A stretch of DNA of 64,000 bases from Catellatospora sp. KI3 (lineage in GTDB: Bacteria; Actinomycetota; Actinomycetes; Mycobacteriales; Micromonosporaceae), in contig NZ_JASAMB010000020.1 of assembly GCF_029948125.1 (NCBI RefSeq), positions 111,254-175,253 of the forward strand. Direction: 5' to 3'. The notes under the pieces were generated by a model that saw nothing but the letters and a program-made list of their open reading frames with translations, was not told where the DNA came from and ran no database searches. Shown piece after piece: positions 55,539-64,000 of this stretch. Position 1 is the first letter of the stretch. Every line of letters starts with the position of its first letter. A program made the translations under genes and the position numbers.

Positions 55539-56459
55539 ATGGACCCTGACGTCGAGGGTGGAGTCAGTCGAGATCCTCGCCCCGTCGTCGCGGGGGTGGA
55601 CGGATCGGCCCACAGCGCACAGGCCGCGCAGTATGCGGCACTGCTCGCCCAGGAGCGCAACACCACACTCGAACTGTGCTGCGGATACCAGAGCCCGCTC
55701 TACGGCTTCGGCCCATGGCTCGGCGCCGACCGCCTGGCCGGCGGGCAGGAGGCTTCCCGCTACGGCGCCGAGCAGGCGCTGGCCGCCGTCGCGGCGCAGA
55801 TCAGTGCCGCTCACCCGGCGCTGGAGATCCAGACCCGCCTGCTGGCAGGGGCGGGTGCGTCCGTGCTGATCGAGCAGTCACGCCGTGCACAGATCGTCGC
55901 CGTCGGCAGCCGGGGTGCCGGCGGATTCGAGGGGCTGCTGCTGGGATCGGTCGCCGCCCAGGTGGCCGCGCATGCCCACACGACCGTCATCGTCGTCCGT
56001 CTACGCGAACCCGATGGGGGAGCGGGCACGGCATCGCTGCTGCCCGGACCGGTCCTGGTCGGGTACGACGGATCCGCCACCGCGCTGGCAGCCCTTGCAT
56101 TCGCCGCCCAGGAGGCCGCACTGCGCCGGACCAAGCTGATCATGCTGAACGTCCACTCGCCGGCAACCTGGGGCTACGGTGAAGAGCCGGACATGAATTC
56201 GGAAGAGCTGTCGCGGCGGGAGTCCGAGCAGATGCTCGCCAAGGCGGTCACGCCGTGGGCTGACATCCTCGACATCGAACTGCGTGCGGTCTTGAGCCTG
56301 AACGCTGAACGGGTGCTGCTCGACGCCTCCGCGGATGTGGCTTTGACGGTCGTCGGCAGCCGCGGCCACGGCGGATTCGCCGGCATGCTACTGGGCTCCG
56401 CCAGCCACGCGCTGGTCGTGCATGGCAAAGGCACGGTCGCTGTCGTCCACCAGCGGTGA
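55539..56459 (+). CDS. Tandem universal stress protein (two UspA domains)
   Basis: 306 residues with two UspA domains (about 9-150 and 160-306). The first has PVVAGVDGSAHSAQAAQYAA and VGSRGAGGFEGLLLGSVAAQ, the second VLVGYDGSATALAALAFAAQ and VGSRGHGGFAGMLLGSASHA; both ATP loops are intact. Two-domain Usps of this kind are typical DosR-regulon members. GGGAG lies upstream of the ATG. A monocistronic unit in the stress island; no clear DevR-like box was seen in the 120 bases before it. Confidence 0.92.
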   Translation: MDPDVEGGVSRDPRPVVAGVDGSAHSAQAAQYAALLAQERNTTLELCCGYQSPLYGFGPWLGADRLAGGQEASRYGAEQALAAVAAQISAAHPALEIQTRLLAGAGASVLIEQSRRAQIVAVGSRGAGGFEGLLLGSVAAQVAAHAHTTVIVVRLREPDGGAGTASLLPGPVLVGYDGSATALAALAFAAQEAALRRTKLIMLNVHSPATWGYGEEPDMNSEELSRRESEQMLAKAVTPWADILDIELRAVLSLNAERVLLDASADVALTVVGSRGHGGFAGMLLGSASHALVVHGKGTVAVVHQR

Positions 56460-56522
56460 CGGCGTCAGGGAGCTGGCGCCGCGACGTTCGTCGCCCGTCG
56501 CGGCGGCGCAGACCGGCGAGCT

Positions 56523-56915
56523 GTGGAGATCCTCATCGTCGCCGTCATGATCCTCGGACCCGAGTGCGGCGCGATCGCCGGCGTGGCCCTCGGCCTGGAC
56601 CGGCGGGCCGGACGGCGTATCCGCGAGGGGTTGCTCGCACCGGCGGCAGGCTTCGCGCTGGCCGTGCTCGCCGCGTCAGCCTCGCCGGAGCGGACAGGAC
56701 TCATACGCGCGGCGGAGACCGCCGCGCCCGCGGTATCCGCTCCTTCCACGGCTGCGCCGTATACGGCGCCCGGCGACCACCGGTCGCGGGCGCCGCGGTC
56801 GTGCTCCGGTCTGCTCAACGGCCGACGACCGTCGGGCCCTTGTCCTCGGCGAGCACGGTGTAGCCGGTGCCGCGCGGCTGCGGGGCGGCGTGACCGCCGA
56901 CCACGGCGGCCGTGA
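56523..56915 (+). CDS. Possible small membrane protein
   Basis: GTG start, hydrophobic N-terminus EILIVAVMILGPECGAIAGVAL and a second helix GLLAPAAGFALAVLAAS. The first 80 codons have strong G/C third positions, then the sequence becomes low complexity and overlaps the opposite-strand gene at 56815. Only the first part looks convincingly coding; a real stop or the correct end may differ. No family recognised. Confidence 0.3.
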   Translation: MEILIVAVMILGPECGAIAGVALGLDRRAGRRIREGLLAPAAGFALAVLAASASPERTGLIRAAETAAPAVSAPSTAAPYTAPGDHRSRAPRSCSGLLNGRRPSGPCPRRARCSRCRAAAGRRDRRPRRP

Positions 56916-56973
56916 GGACCAGGGCCTGGGCCGCGGCGACGATGCCGGACACCAGGATCAGCTTGCGCTTCAT
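56815..56973 (-). CDS. Small exported or membrane peptide, 52 residues
   Basis: MKRKLILVSGIVAAAQALVL begins a classic signal peptide or single membrane helix, followed by a short tail GGHAAPQPRGTGYTVLAEDK. GGGGAG lies eight bases before the ATG. No known family. Lone gene on the minus strand. Confidence 0.55.
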   Translation of the reverse strand: MKRKLILVSGIVAAAQALVLTAAVVGGHAAPQPRGTGYTVLAEDKGPTVVGR

Positions 56974-57123
56974 GACGGCTCCCCGCTGGACTGCGTATCG
57001 GATGGCCCCACGTTCGCGCCGACCGTTCCCGAACCGGTCCCGTCGCATTCCCGCTGCTGCCGGCATCGCCGGGAACGAGTCGTCCGCGCAGCTCAGAACC
57101 GCTGGCAGCCGCCGGTGCGGCGA

Positions 57124-57369
57124 TCAGGCGCCGACGGGGCGGCAGGAGACGATGTGCGGGCGGGCGTCGATCATGGCCACGACCGTCACCGCCGGGCCCG
57201 CCTCATGTCCCAGCTGGTCGAGCCGCCCCCGGACCGCCGACCGCAGCACCGCGAGCTCCGCCTCGGTGAGTGCGGCGGGGTGGGCCGCGCCGTCGGGCGT
57301 CGCGACCCCGATCGCGACCACCCGGTGCATGCCGTCGGTGGTGGCGGTGTCGACGCGGTAGCTGGTCAC
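57124..57369 (-). CDS. Small hypothetical protein, 81 residues
   Basis: GTG start with AGGGAG 7-8 bases upstream. Sequence pattern of one long amphipathic helix (LTEAELAVLRSAVRGRLDQLG) between beta-rich ends (HRVVAIGVATPDG, AVTVVAMIDARPHIVS), like a small alpha/beta domain. No family recognised and no membrane segment. Confidence 0.5.
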   Translation of the reverse strand: MTSYRVDTATTDGMHRVVAIGVATPDGAAHPAALTEAELAVLRSAVRGRLDQLGHEAGPAVTVVAMIDARPHIVSCRPVGA

Positions 57370-57491
57370 GGCCGTTCTCCCTGTTCAGGTGCGAAGCGCG
57401 TACGGCGACCGGCGGCACAGGGTCGTCACCTGCCAGCCTGCCCATGGCGGCCGTCACCGGCCAGGCAATCGACCGGCAGGCGACCGGCAAT

Positions 57492-60400
57492 TCAGGCCGC
57501 GGCGGGCCGACGGCGGCGGTCGCGCGGGATGTCCAGCGCCTCGAAGACGGCCTCCGCGTCGGCCCCGAAGGCGGCGGCCGCGTCCCGGTCGCCCAGGGCG
57601 TGCGCGGCGGCAGCCATCCCCGCTAGCGCGTACGCCTCCTCGACGCGGAACCTGACCGCGACGGCGGTCTCGTACGCGCGGGTGTGCAGGTGCAGCGCCG
57701 CCCCGGCGTCGCCGCGCGCGAGCAGCAGCCGCCCGAGCAGGTTCTCCACCTTGGCCCGGCGCAGCGGCGAGGCGGTCCGCTCGGCGGCCTCGGCGGCCTG
57801 CCCCGCGTACTCCGCCGCGGCCCCCAGGTCGCCCCGGCGGTGGGCGAGTTCGGCGGACAGCGCAAGCGTCAGCGCCACCTGACCGGCCTCCCGGCTGTCG
57901 TCGCAGGACAGCCGCGCCTCGGCCAGGCACTGCTCGGCCCCGTCGACCTCGCCCAGGCCCAGCCGCGCCGCGGCCAGGTCGGTCAACGCGACCAGCGCCG
58001 ACTCGTGCCTGCTCAGGCCGCGGATCAGCGCCACCGCCTGAGCCGCCGCCTCGACGGCCTCCGGGTAGCGGCCCCACTGCTCGAAGAGCGCACTGAGCAC
58101 GGTCAGGCTCTCCGCGGCGGCCCTGGGCGTGCGCAACTCGTGCTCAAGCGCGATCGCGGCCCGCAGATGCGCCAGGGCCGCGTCGAACTCGCCCAGCAGC
58201 CCCTTGTACAGCCCGAGGGTTCCCTCGCAGTGCGCCTGGGTGCGCTGGTCGCCGGCCCGTACCGCCAGCTCCAGCCCTTCGGCGGCGACGGTGACGCCTT
58301 CGTCGAAGCGCCCCAGCTTCCAGCAGGCCACCCCGAGATTCGACAGGCTCATGCCCAGGATCCCGGCGTCGCCCAGCCGCCGGGCGGCGGCGACGCCGAT
58401 CCGGGCCAGCTCCGCGAACTCGTCCAGGTAACCGCAGGCGTTCAGGTAGAACGCGACGTCGCGGCTGAGGAACACCGCATGCTGGAAGAGCTCCTCCCGC
58501 ACCGCCAGGTCGACCACCGAGACGAGGGTGATGTGCTCGCGGCCGAACCACGTCTGGGCTCGGTCGGCGTCACCGAACGCGGGCGCGGGTCCGGCGGGCG
58601 GCTCGACGCCGGTCGGGCGGTGGTTGCGGCCCGGGAACAGCACCGCGCACGCCGCTCCGCTGGCGCTCAGGTAGTGCGTGACCAGGCGCCGCACCGCGTC
58701 GGCGCGGCTGCCGTCGGGCAGCTGCCGCAGGTTGCCCCGGGCGAAGCTGCCGACCAGGTCGTGGTAGGCGTAGCGGGCGAACTCCGGCTGGTGCACCAGG
58801 TGCGCGTCGAGCAGCCGCTCCAGCTCGTCCTCGGCGTCGTCGGCGGCCAGGCCCAGCATCGCCGCCGCGGACCCGGCGTCGATGTCGCGGCCCGGATGGA
58901 TCGACAGCAGCAGGAAAGCGGTACGCCCCGGCTCCGGCAGCGCCTGGTACGACAGCCACAGCGCGCTCGCCACGCCCCGCTCGCCCGAACTCAGCTCCCG
59001 CAGCTTGCGGTCCTCGTCGCGCAGCCGCTCCACCAGGTACTGCACCGTCCACAGCCGCCGGTTGCGCAGCCGGGCCGCCGCGATGCGCAGCGCCAGCGGC
59101 AGGTGCCCGCACAGCATGGCCAGCTCGGCTGCGGCGACGGGCTCCGCCTCCACCCGCTCGGCGCCCAGCAGCTCGGTGAGCAGCGCCCGGCTCTCCTCCG
59201 GCGCCAGCACGTCGATGGAGATGCACTCGGCGCTGTCCAGCTCCGTCAGCCTCGCCCGGCTCGTGACCAGCACCAGGCAGCCCGCCGAGGTCGGCAGCAG
59301 CCTGCTCACCACCGCGGTCTCGGCGGCGTTGTCGAGCAGCAGCAGCATCCGCCTGCCCGCCAGCGACGACTGCCAGAGCAGATGCCGGCCGACGACGTCG
59401 TCGGGGATCGCCTCCCGGGGCAGGCCCAGTGCCCGCAGCAGCCCCTCCAGCGCGGCGCCGATGTTGACCGGCCGCTCCCCGGGCGTGAACCCGCCCAGGT
59501 CGATGTAGAGCTGCCCGTCGGCGTACTCGGCGGCCAGCAGGTACGCGGCCCGTACCGCCAGGGAGGTCTTGCCCGCGCCGGGCATGCCGTCGATCGCGAT
59601 GACCCGGGTGCGGGACCGGTCGGCGCGGGCACTGCGCAGCAGGTGCGCCAACTCCGCCCGGCGCCCGACGAACTCGGTGACGTCGAACGGCAGCGTCTGC
59701 GGCACGGCGGTCGGCTGCCGACCGGCCGGTGCCGGACCGCCGCCCGGCTCGGGGCCGACCTGGCCGAGGTCGGGTGACGGTTCGACCGGGGCCGGTGCCC
59801 GCTCGGGCACGGCGACATCCAGGTTCAGCTCCGGGTCTTCGCGCAGGATGCGCTCGTAGAGCTTGACCAGGTGCGGGCCCGGGTCGACGCCCAGCTCCTC
59901 GGCCAGCAGCTCGCGCAGCCTGCCGTACTCCTCCAGCGCCTCGGCCCGGTACAGCGCCAGCATAAGCTGGCCGCGCAGCGCCTCCTGCAGCGGATGCCGG
60001 GTGATGTGGGCGCGCAGCTCGCCGACGAGGTCGCCCAGTTCACCACCGGCCAGGCGCAGCGCGAAGTACCGCTCGAGCGCGGCCAGGCGGCGCTCCTGCA
60101 GCGCCAGGGCCGCGGTCTGCACCAGCAGCCCGCCGACGTCGGACAGCACCGGGCCGCGCCACAGCGCGTCGGCCTCACGGAAGCGGACCAGGGCTTCGCG
60201 GACACCGCCCCGCTCGGCGAGCAGCCGAGCCTCGCGGACCAGGGCGTCGAACTCGGTGACGTCCAGCGGGACCGCGGCGGCGACGGTGTACCCGGGACCC
60301 TCGGTGGCCAGGACGGTCCGGCCGTCGGGGAGGCGGCCGCGCAGGTCGGCGACGGCCTTGCGGACCTGGTGCGGTGCGGTGGCGGGCGGCTCCTCGTCCC

Positions 60401-60557
60401 AGGCCGCCTCGACCAGCCGGGACACGGTGAGCAGCTTGCCGGGCTCCAGCAGCAGCGCGGCCAGGACCCGCTTCTGGATCAACCCGCCGAGCTCCAGCCT
60501 GGTGCCGTCGGCCCAGGCTTCCAGCGGCCCCAGGATGTTGAACCGCAGACCGGTCAT
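57492..60557 (-). CDS. SARP-STAND regulator with TPR domain (third type)
   Basis: 1021-residue AfsR-like activator. DNA-binding domain about 1-95 (LGGLIQKRVLAALLLEPGKL), BTAD about 100-245, a Pro-rich linker (about 250-285), NB-ARC ATPase with P-loop GMPGAGKTSLAVRA near residue 322 and RRMLLLLDNAAETAV near 405, then helical TPR-like repeats to the end. It is more distant from the cassette A and B paralogs than they are from each other. Divergent from the XRE-STAND gene with 220 bases between them, which should hold both promoters. Target genes unknown; the divergent unit is the first candidate. Confidence 0.9.
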   Translation of the reverse strand: MTGLRFNILGPLEAWADGTRLELGGLIQKRVLAALLLEPGKLLTVSRLVEAAWDEEPPATAPHQVRKAVADLRGRLPDGRTVLATEGPGYTVAAAVPLDVTEFDALVREARLLAERGGVREALVRFREADALWRGPVLSDVGGLLVQTAALALQERRLAALERYFALRLAGGELGDLVGELRAHITRHPLQEALRGQLMLALYRAEALEEYGRLRELLAEELGVDPGPHLVKLYERILREDPELNLDVAVPERAPAPVEPSPDLGQVGPEPGGGPAPAGRQPTAVPQTLPFDVTEFVGRRAELAHLLRSARADRSRTRVIAIDGMPGAGKTSLAVRAAYLLAAEYADGQLYIDLGGFTPGERPVNIGAALEGLLRALGLPREAIPDDVVGRHLLWQSSLAGRRMLLLLDNAAETAVVSRLLPTSAGCLVLVTSRARLTELDSAECISIDVLAPEESRALLTELLGAERVEAEPVAAAELAMLCGHLPLALRIAAARLRNRRLWTVQYLVERLRDEDRKLRELSSGERGVASALWLSYQALPEPGRTAFLLLSIHPGRDIDAGSAAAMLGLAADDAEDELERLLDAHLVHQPEFARYAYHDLVGSFARGNLRQLPDGSRADAVRRLVTHYLSASGAACAVLFPGRNHRPTGVEPPAGPAPAFGDADRAQTWFGREHITLVSVVDLAVREELFQHAVFLSRDVAFYLNACGYLDEFAELARIGVAAARRLGDAGILGMSLSNLGVACWKLGRFDEGVTVAAEGLELAVRAGDQRTQAHCEGTLGLYKGLLGEFDAALAHLRAAIALEHELRTPRAAAESLTVLSALFEQWGRYPEAVEAAAQAVALIRGLSRHESALVALTDLAAARLGLGEVDGAEQCLAEARLSCDDSREAGQVALTLALSAELAHRRGDLGAAAEYAGQAAEAAERTASPLRRAKVENLLGRLLLARGDAGAALHLHTRAYETAVAVRFRVEEAYALAGMAAAAHALGDRDAAAAFGADAEAVFEALDIPRDRRRRPAAA

Positions 60558-60777
60558 GCCGACTCACCGCCCGCTGCCACCGATCGGCCCGCCCGCCGCG
60601 AGCCGACGCCTTGCGCACCGCCTGAAGCCACTGCGCATCATAAGGGTTGATGCCTATGGATGGGGGAACGGTCCGGGTCGGTATTGCGGCGGGAATCGAA
60701 CGGGAACGGGTCTTCCCACACTCGCCTCCAGCGGCCACCGGGCCGCCGGCCGTCATCGCACATGGGGGTACGAGACC

Positions 60778-62049
60778 TTGTCCCACAACCTGTTGCTGCG
60801 CCTGCGCCTACAGCGCGGAATGACGCAGGAGGAGCTGTCCGAGCAGTCCGGCATCAGCGTACGCACGATCAGGAACTTCGAACGCGGCTCGATCCAGCAC
60901 CCCCGCCGCAGCTCGGTCGACATGCTGCTGTCCATCCTGGACCCCGACCTGAAGCAGCGGCTGTGGTCGTCGTCGGTGCCCGCGTCCTGCCGCCCGGCCG
61001 ACATCATGGCCGAACGGCTGCGGCTGGCGGACCCGGCCGCCGGACCGTGGCGCGGCGGCCGGGCGCCGGGCACCTCGCTGATCGGCCGCGAGGACGAGGT
61101 CGACCGGCTCGCCGACCTGGTCACCGCCCATCAGGTGCTGGTGCTGACCGGACCGGGCGGGGTGGGCAAGTCCCGGGTCGCCCGCGCCGTCGCCGAGCGG
61201 GCGGGCCGGTGGTTCGCGGCCGGGATCGCCGTCGTCGAGCTGGGCCGCATCCCCGCCGACCGGGGCACCGACCCCGACCACGTGTTCGAGGCCGCGCAGG
61301 CGGCGGTGACGGCGGTGGCCGGTGACAGCGCCCGGTCGTCCGGCGACCGGCTGCTGCTCATCCTGGACAACGCCGAGCACCTGGTATGGACGTTGTCGCT
61401 GCTCGTACCGCAGCTGCTCGGCGAACGCCCCGGCCTGCACGTCGTGATCACCTCGCGCCGCCCGCCCGTGCTGCCCGGCGCCGCGATCTGGGAGCTGGCG
61501 CCGCCGGCCGAGCCGGCCGCGGTGGAGCTGCTGCTGGACCGGGCCCGGACCGGCTGCCCGACCCTCGACCTGGCGGCCGAACGCCCCGGCCTGATCGAGC
61601 TGGTCCGTCGGCTGGACTGCCTGCCCAGGCTGGTGGAGCTGGCGGCCTACCGGCTGCGGCTGGTGCCGCTGGCGGCGCTGCTGGCCGACAACCGGTGGCT
61701 GCACTCGCTGGGCTGGGCCGACGGCACCGCGCTGCCGCATCAGCGCAGCCTTGCCGCGAGTCTGGACTGGAGCCTGGACCTGCTCGACGACCGGCACCGC
61801 AGGCTGCTGCTGCGGCTGGCGGACCGGCACCGGCCGGGTGACCCGTTCAGCTCGGGCGACCTCGCGCACGAGGAGGACGAGTTCGGGCAGGCGCCCGAAC
61901 TGCTGGCCGAACTCGCCGAATCCTCGCTGCTGCTGGTGGACCGGGGCCGCCGCTACGAGTTCCGGCTGCTGCGCCACGTGCAGGCGATGCTGGCCGAGGC
62001 GCCGGGCCGGTGGGCCGGCACCAGGCCCCCTGCGGTCAGCGCGGTGTGA
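60778..62049 (+). CDS. XRE-type STAND ATPase regulator
   Basis: 423 residues, TTG start with GGGGG about 9 bases upstream. N-terminal XRE helix-turn-helix (LRLQRGMTQEELSEQSGISV, TIRNFERG) at about 8-40, then an NB-ARC-like ATPase with P-loop LTGPGGVGKSRVARA near 122 and Walker B LLLILDNAEHL near 195, and a winged-helix-like segment to the end (LAASLDWSLDLLDDRHRRLL). No TPR tail, so it is shorter than AfsR-like proteins. Divergent from a SARP gene; it and that protein may form a regulatory pair controlling the secreted protein downstream. Confidence 0.78.
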   Translation: MSHNLLLRLRLQRGMTQEELSEQSGISVRTIRNFERGSIQHPRRSSVDMLLSILDPDLKQRLWSSSVPASCRPADIMAERLRLADPAAGPWRGGRAPGTSLIGREDEVDRLADLVTAHQVLVLTGPGGVGKSRVARAVAERAGRWFAAGIAVVELGRIPADRGTDPDHVFEAAQAAVTAVAGDSARSSGDRLLLILDNAEHLVWTLSLLVPQLLGERPGLHVVITSRRPPVLPGAAIWELAPPAEPAAVELLLDRARTGCPTLDLAAERPGLIELVRRLDCLPRLVELAAYRLRLVPLAALLADNRWLHSLGWADGTALPHQRSLAASLDWSLDLLDDRHRRLLLRLADRHRPGDPFSSGDLAHEEDEFGQAPELLAELAESSLLLVDRGRRYEFRLLRHVQAMLAEAPGRWAGTRPPAVSAV

Positions 62050-62411
62050 CGACGTGGCCGGGGTGCTGCGGGTCTCCTCAGCGCCCGTCAGCGCGCCGGC
62101 ACCGGCGCGAACCGCCGCCAAAACGCCGGTCTGCCGCCTGTCTGCGAATGCCGGCCGGTGTGAGAGTTGTTCCGACGGGCGGCCCGATCCCGGACACCGG
62201 CAGATCGCGGTATGACCGGGTCTCTCGGAGAGCCTCGGGCGGAGCCGACCCGGCGACGACACCTGCGGATCATCCAGCGGCAGGTGCGGGAAGTCATACC
62301 GGACCGGGCGACCGAGGGTCCTCGACGGGGCGATCGACAGGGCTGGGACTGGTGCCTCGGTCTCACCGACGAGGCGGAGCGGCTGGGAGTTCATCAGCGA
62401 GAGGGGGGCAT
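62050..62411. other. Intergenic region upstream of the secreted unknown protein
   Basis: About 360 bases. A short open frame, 62212-62415 (67 codons, G/C third positions only about 70 percent), ends in TGA overlapping the next GTG as GTGA; its protein is Arg-rich and without a family. It could be a small coupled gene or chance. No clear promoter element was identified. Confidence 0.4.
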
Positions 62412-63152
62412 GTGAAGCGCGGAGGTAGGACGTTCATCGCGGCTGTGGCGGCGATGCTGTCGACCGCGGTGGGAATCGTCGCCACACCGGGCGCGGCGCA
62501 CGCAGAGGCGACCTGCACGTACTATCCGCACAAGTGCGGGAAGGTGATCAACAATTCCGGCTGGATCATCCAGATTCGCTGGTACATCGACAACGTGGGA
62601 TGGCACCAGGAGTCGCTGAACCCCGGGCATTTCCAGGGCGGATACGACGGCGACCCGAACACCAACGACATCGACGTCGATCAGATACAGGTGCCGCCGG
62701 GCTGCGTGGCGAACGTCAGCATCAGCAACAGCAGTCTGCGGGTTCTCCCGATGGGCTGGGACAAGCTGTCAAGCGATCAGGCTGTCACGGTGAACGGGTT
62801 CAGCTGTCGTGACGGGCGCGTCTACGCCTGGAACGAGCCCTGGAACGACACCGACGACCCGCCCACCAAGTCGTGCTCATGGGTCAACGACGACCTCGAC
62901 TGGGGCAACGACTGCAGCGAGTACGGCTTCCGGAACCTGGCCGGATCGGTCCAGAACAACAGTTCGCAGGGCAACAGCATCAACTTCTACTACCACGGCG
63001 GACTCACCGGAGCCTGGGGCTGCCTGGGCCCGGACAGCGTGTGGCGCGACCTCAGGGCGAACCGCTTCAACCTCGGTCTCGGCCTCGACGGCTACAACAA
63101 GGCCATGTACCACGAGATCGCGTCGTCCAAGTGGGTCCGCGCCTGCGGGTGA
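62412..63152 (+). CDS. Secreted protein of unknown family
   Basis: 246 residues, GTG start after GAGGGGGG. Signal peptide (TFIAAVAAMLSTAVGIVA) with cleavage near AHA. The mature part has seven or more cysteines (TCTYYPHKCGK, PPGCVAN, FSCRDG, KSCSW, NDCSEY, WGCLG, RACG), probably paired in disulfides, and many Asn, Asp and Trp residues, as in secreted beta-rich domains. No catalytic motif recognised. It follows the XRE-STAND gene and may be its target. Confidence 0.72.
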   Translation: MKRGGRTFIAAVAAMLSTAVGIVATPGAAHAEATCTYYPHKCGKVINNSGWIIQIRWYIDNVGWHQESLNPGHFQGGYDGDPNTNDIDVDQIQVPPGCVANVSISNSSLRVLPMGWDKLSSDQAVTVNGFSCRDGRVYAWNEPWNDTDDPPTKSCSWVNDDLDWGNDCSEYGFRNLAGSVQNNSSQGNSINFYYHGGLTGAWGCLGPDSVWRDLRANRFNLGLGLDGYNKAMYHEIASSKWVRACG

Positions 63153-63159
63153 GCTGATC

Positions 63160-63189
63160 GACGGAGCCGGGCGGAAGCCTGGCTCCGTC
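63160..63189 (+). terminator. Hairpin terminator
   Basis: GACGGAGCCGGGC (63160-63172) and GCCTGGCTCCGTC (63177-63189) with one G-T pair and a 4-base loop, just after the secreted protein stop. Confidence 0.75.
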
Positions 63190-63298
63190 ATGCTCGTCGG
63201 CATCTCCGTCGGCGGCGCGGCCCTCCACGGGTCGCTCGTTCACAGTGCCCCGAGCGGTCCACGGCCTGGGCTTGCCGTCGCCCGGTAGGTTTCGTGCC

Positions 63299-63976
63299 GT
63301 GCGTCTCGCTCGCTGGTGTCGACTCCTCGTCCCTGTCCTCCTCGCCGCTCTCGGCTGCTGGCTCCTGCGCCTGCGGCCAGAGCAAGACGACATGCTGGCG
63401 GGCGTGGTCCGGGGATCGGTACTGCTCACGGGTGTCGTCCTGGTGATGGTGGCCTCCTGGCGCCCCGGTGGCACCCGACGCGGCTTCGCTGTCGTCGACG
63501 GGATGTTCGAGACGCGTGGCCACTCCATCCGGAGGCAGCAGGCCGGGGCGACGCTGGTCGCCTCCTCGCTGGCGTTGGACGTCAGCAGGAACCCCGTCCT
63601 CAACGCGATCCAGCTGGTGCTGCTTCTGCTGGCCGCGACCGTCCTCGGTGTCCTGCTGTGGCGCGACTCGGCACTGCGGCTGCGGCCCGAGGGCATCCTG
63701 GTGCGTCGCGCGGTCGGACGCCCGGTGCGTATCGCGTGGGCGGAGTTGTCCGCGGGTCATCCGCGGCGGCCGGGCCTGAACGACCTCATGCTGCCGGTCA
63801 CGCGCCGTGAGTCGCCGACGCTGGGCCAGCCGAGGTACCTCTCCCTGGGCTGGCAGACGCACCCGTGGTTCCTCGCGGACGCGATCCGCTGGTACGCCGA
63901 CCATCCGGAGGACCGCGCCGGCATCGGCACCCAGGCCGAGCACGACCGCCTCGTCGCCGCCCTGCCTGAGTGCTGA
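63299..63976 (+). CDS. PH-domain-like membrane protein, unknown function
   Basis: 225 residues from the GTG used; another GTG 18 codons upstream is open. Two N-terminal hydrophobic segments (about 5-22 and 33-50), a third (IQLVLLLLAATVLGVLLW) near 105, then a domain with LRLRPEGILVRRAVGRPVRI resembling bacterial PH/YdbT-type membrane proteins. The C-terminal part (LSLGWQTHPWFLADAIRWYA) is soluble. No partner gene is visible before the window ends. Confidence 0.7.
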   Translation: MRLARWCRLLVPVLLAALGCWLLRLRPEQDDMLAGVVRGSVLLTGVVLVMVASWRPGGTRRGFAVVDGMFETRGHSIRRQQAGATLVASSLALDVSRNPVLNAIQLVLLLLAATVLGVLLWRDSALRLRPEGILVRRAVGRPVRIAWAELSAGHPRRPGLNDLMLPVTRRESPTLGQPRYLSLGWQTHPWFLADAIRWYADHPEDRAGIGTQAEHDRLVAALPEC

Positions 63977-64000
63977 CCGCTCCCGCCCGGCCTGAACCAT

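Noticed and set aside
57684..59777. Long plus-strand frame opposite the SARP gene near 58-60 kb
   Set aside because: Shadow frame without domains.

Overview
The window is a high-GC, densely coded stretch of an actinomycete chromosome. Several traits point to a filamentous soil actinomycete, most likely of the Micromonosporaceae type: many SARP/STAND regulators, secreted hydrolases with carbohydrate-binding modules, GTG and TTG starts, an ECF42 sigma factor with a DGPF-family partner, and large families of LacI, MarR and Rrf2 regulators. The genus is not proven. No rRNA, tRNA, CRISPR array, prophage or insertion sequence was recognised.

Bases 1-13.2k: the end of an ABC sugar importer (two permeases), a LacI regulator and a phosphotransferase in one direction. 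A 0.9-kb non-coding block rich in tandem repeats follows. Next come two secreted proteases, a streptogrisin-like serine protease and an M4 metalloprotease, that share nearly the same C-terminal chitin-binding-type module. A large SARP regulator then precedes an FAD monooxygenase.

Bases 13.2k-38.3k: an Rrf2 regulator, then a three-gene module (cassette A) of a SARP-STAND regulator, a VanX-like dipeptidase and a divergent secreted NlpC/P60-like protein with seven propeller-like repeats. GNAT, LacI, RecQ, a CBM2 beta-helix protein, MarR plus GH3 glucosidase, DGPF plus ECF42 sigma factor and a C39-like secreted peptidase follow. A second copy of the three-gene module (cassette B) lies at 30.0-35.1k, with the repeat domain replaced by FG-GAP repeats and a shortened VanX-like protein. 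A DUF6069 membrane protein, a membrane-anchored DJ-1/PfpI protein and a GlxA-type regulator close this part.

Bases 38.4k-57.4k look like a dormancy/hypoxia island: VIT-type metal transporter, multicopper oxidase, phosphoketolase, two divergent P-type ATPases, CBS-domain proteins, Hsp20, universal stress proteins, an Acg-like nitroreductase plus a broken copy, and a CBS-BON-Usp fusion. Six intergenic sites there resemble the DosR/DevR box (core GGGACTWWAGTCCC), which suggests one regulon; no devR/devS genes are present in the window.

Bases 57.5k-64k: a fourth SARP regulator divergent from an XRE-STAND regulator, a secreted protein of unknown family and a small membrane protein.

The best candidate for an undescribed system is the duplicated SARP / NlpC-repeat protein / VanX-like module. 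Both VanX-like proteins lack the usual catalytic glutamate, and in cassette A a 17-bp perfect hairpin covers part of the dipeptidase ribosome-binding site.
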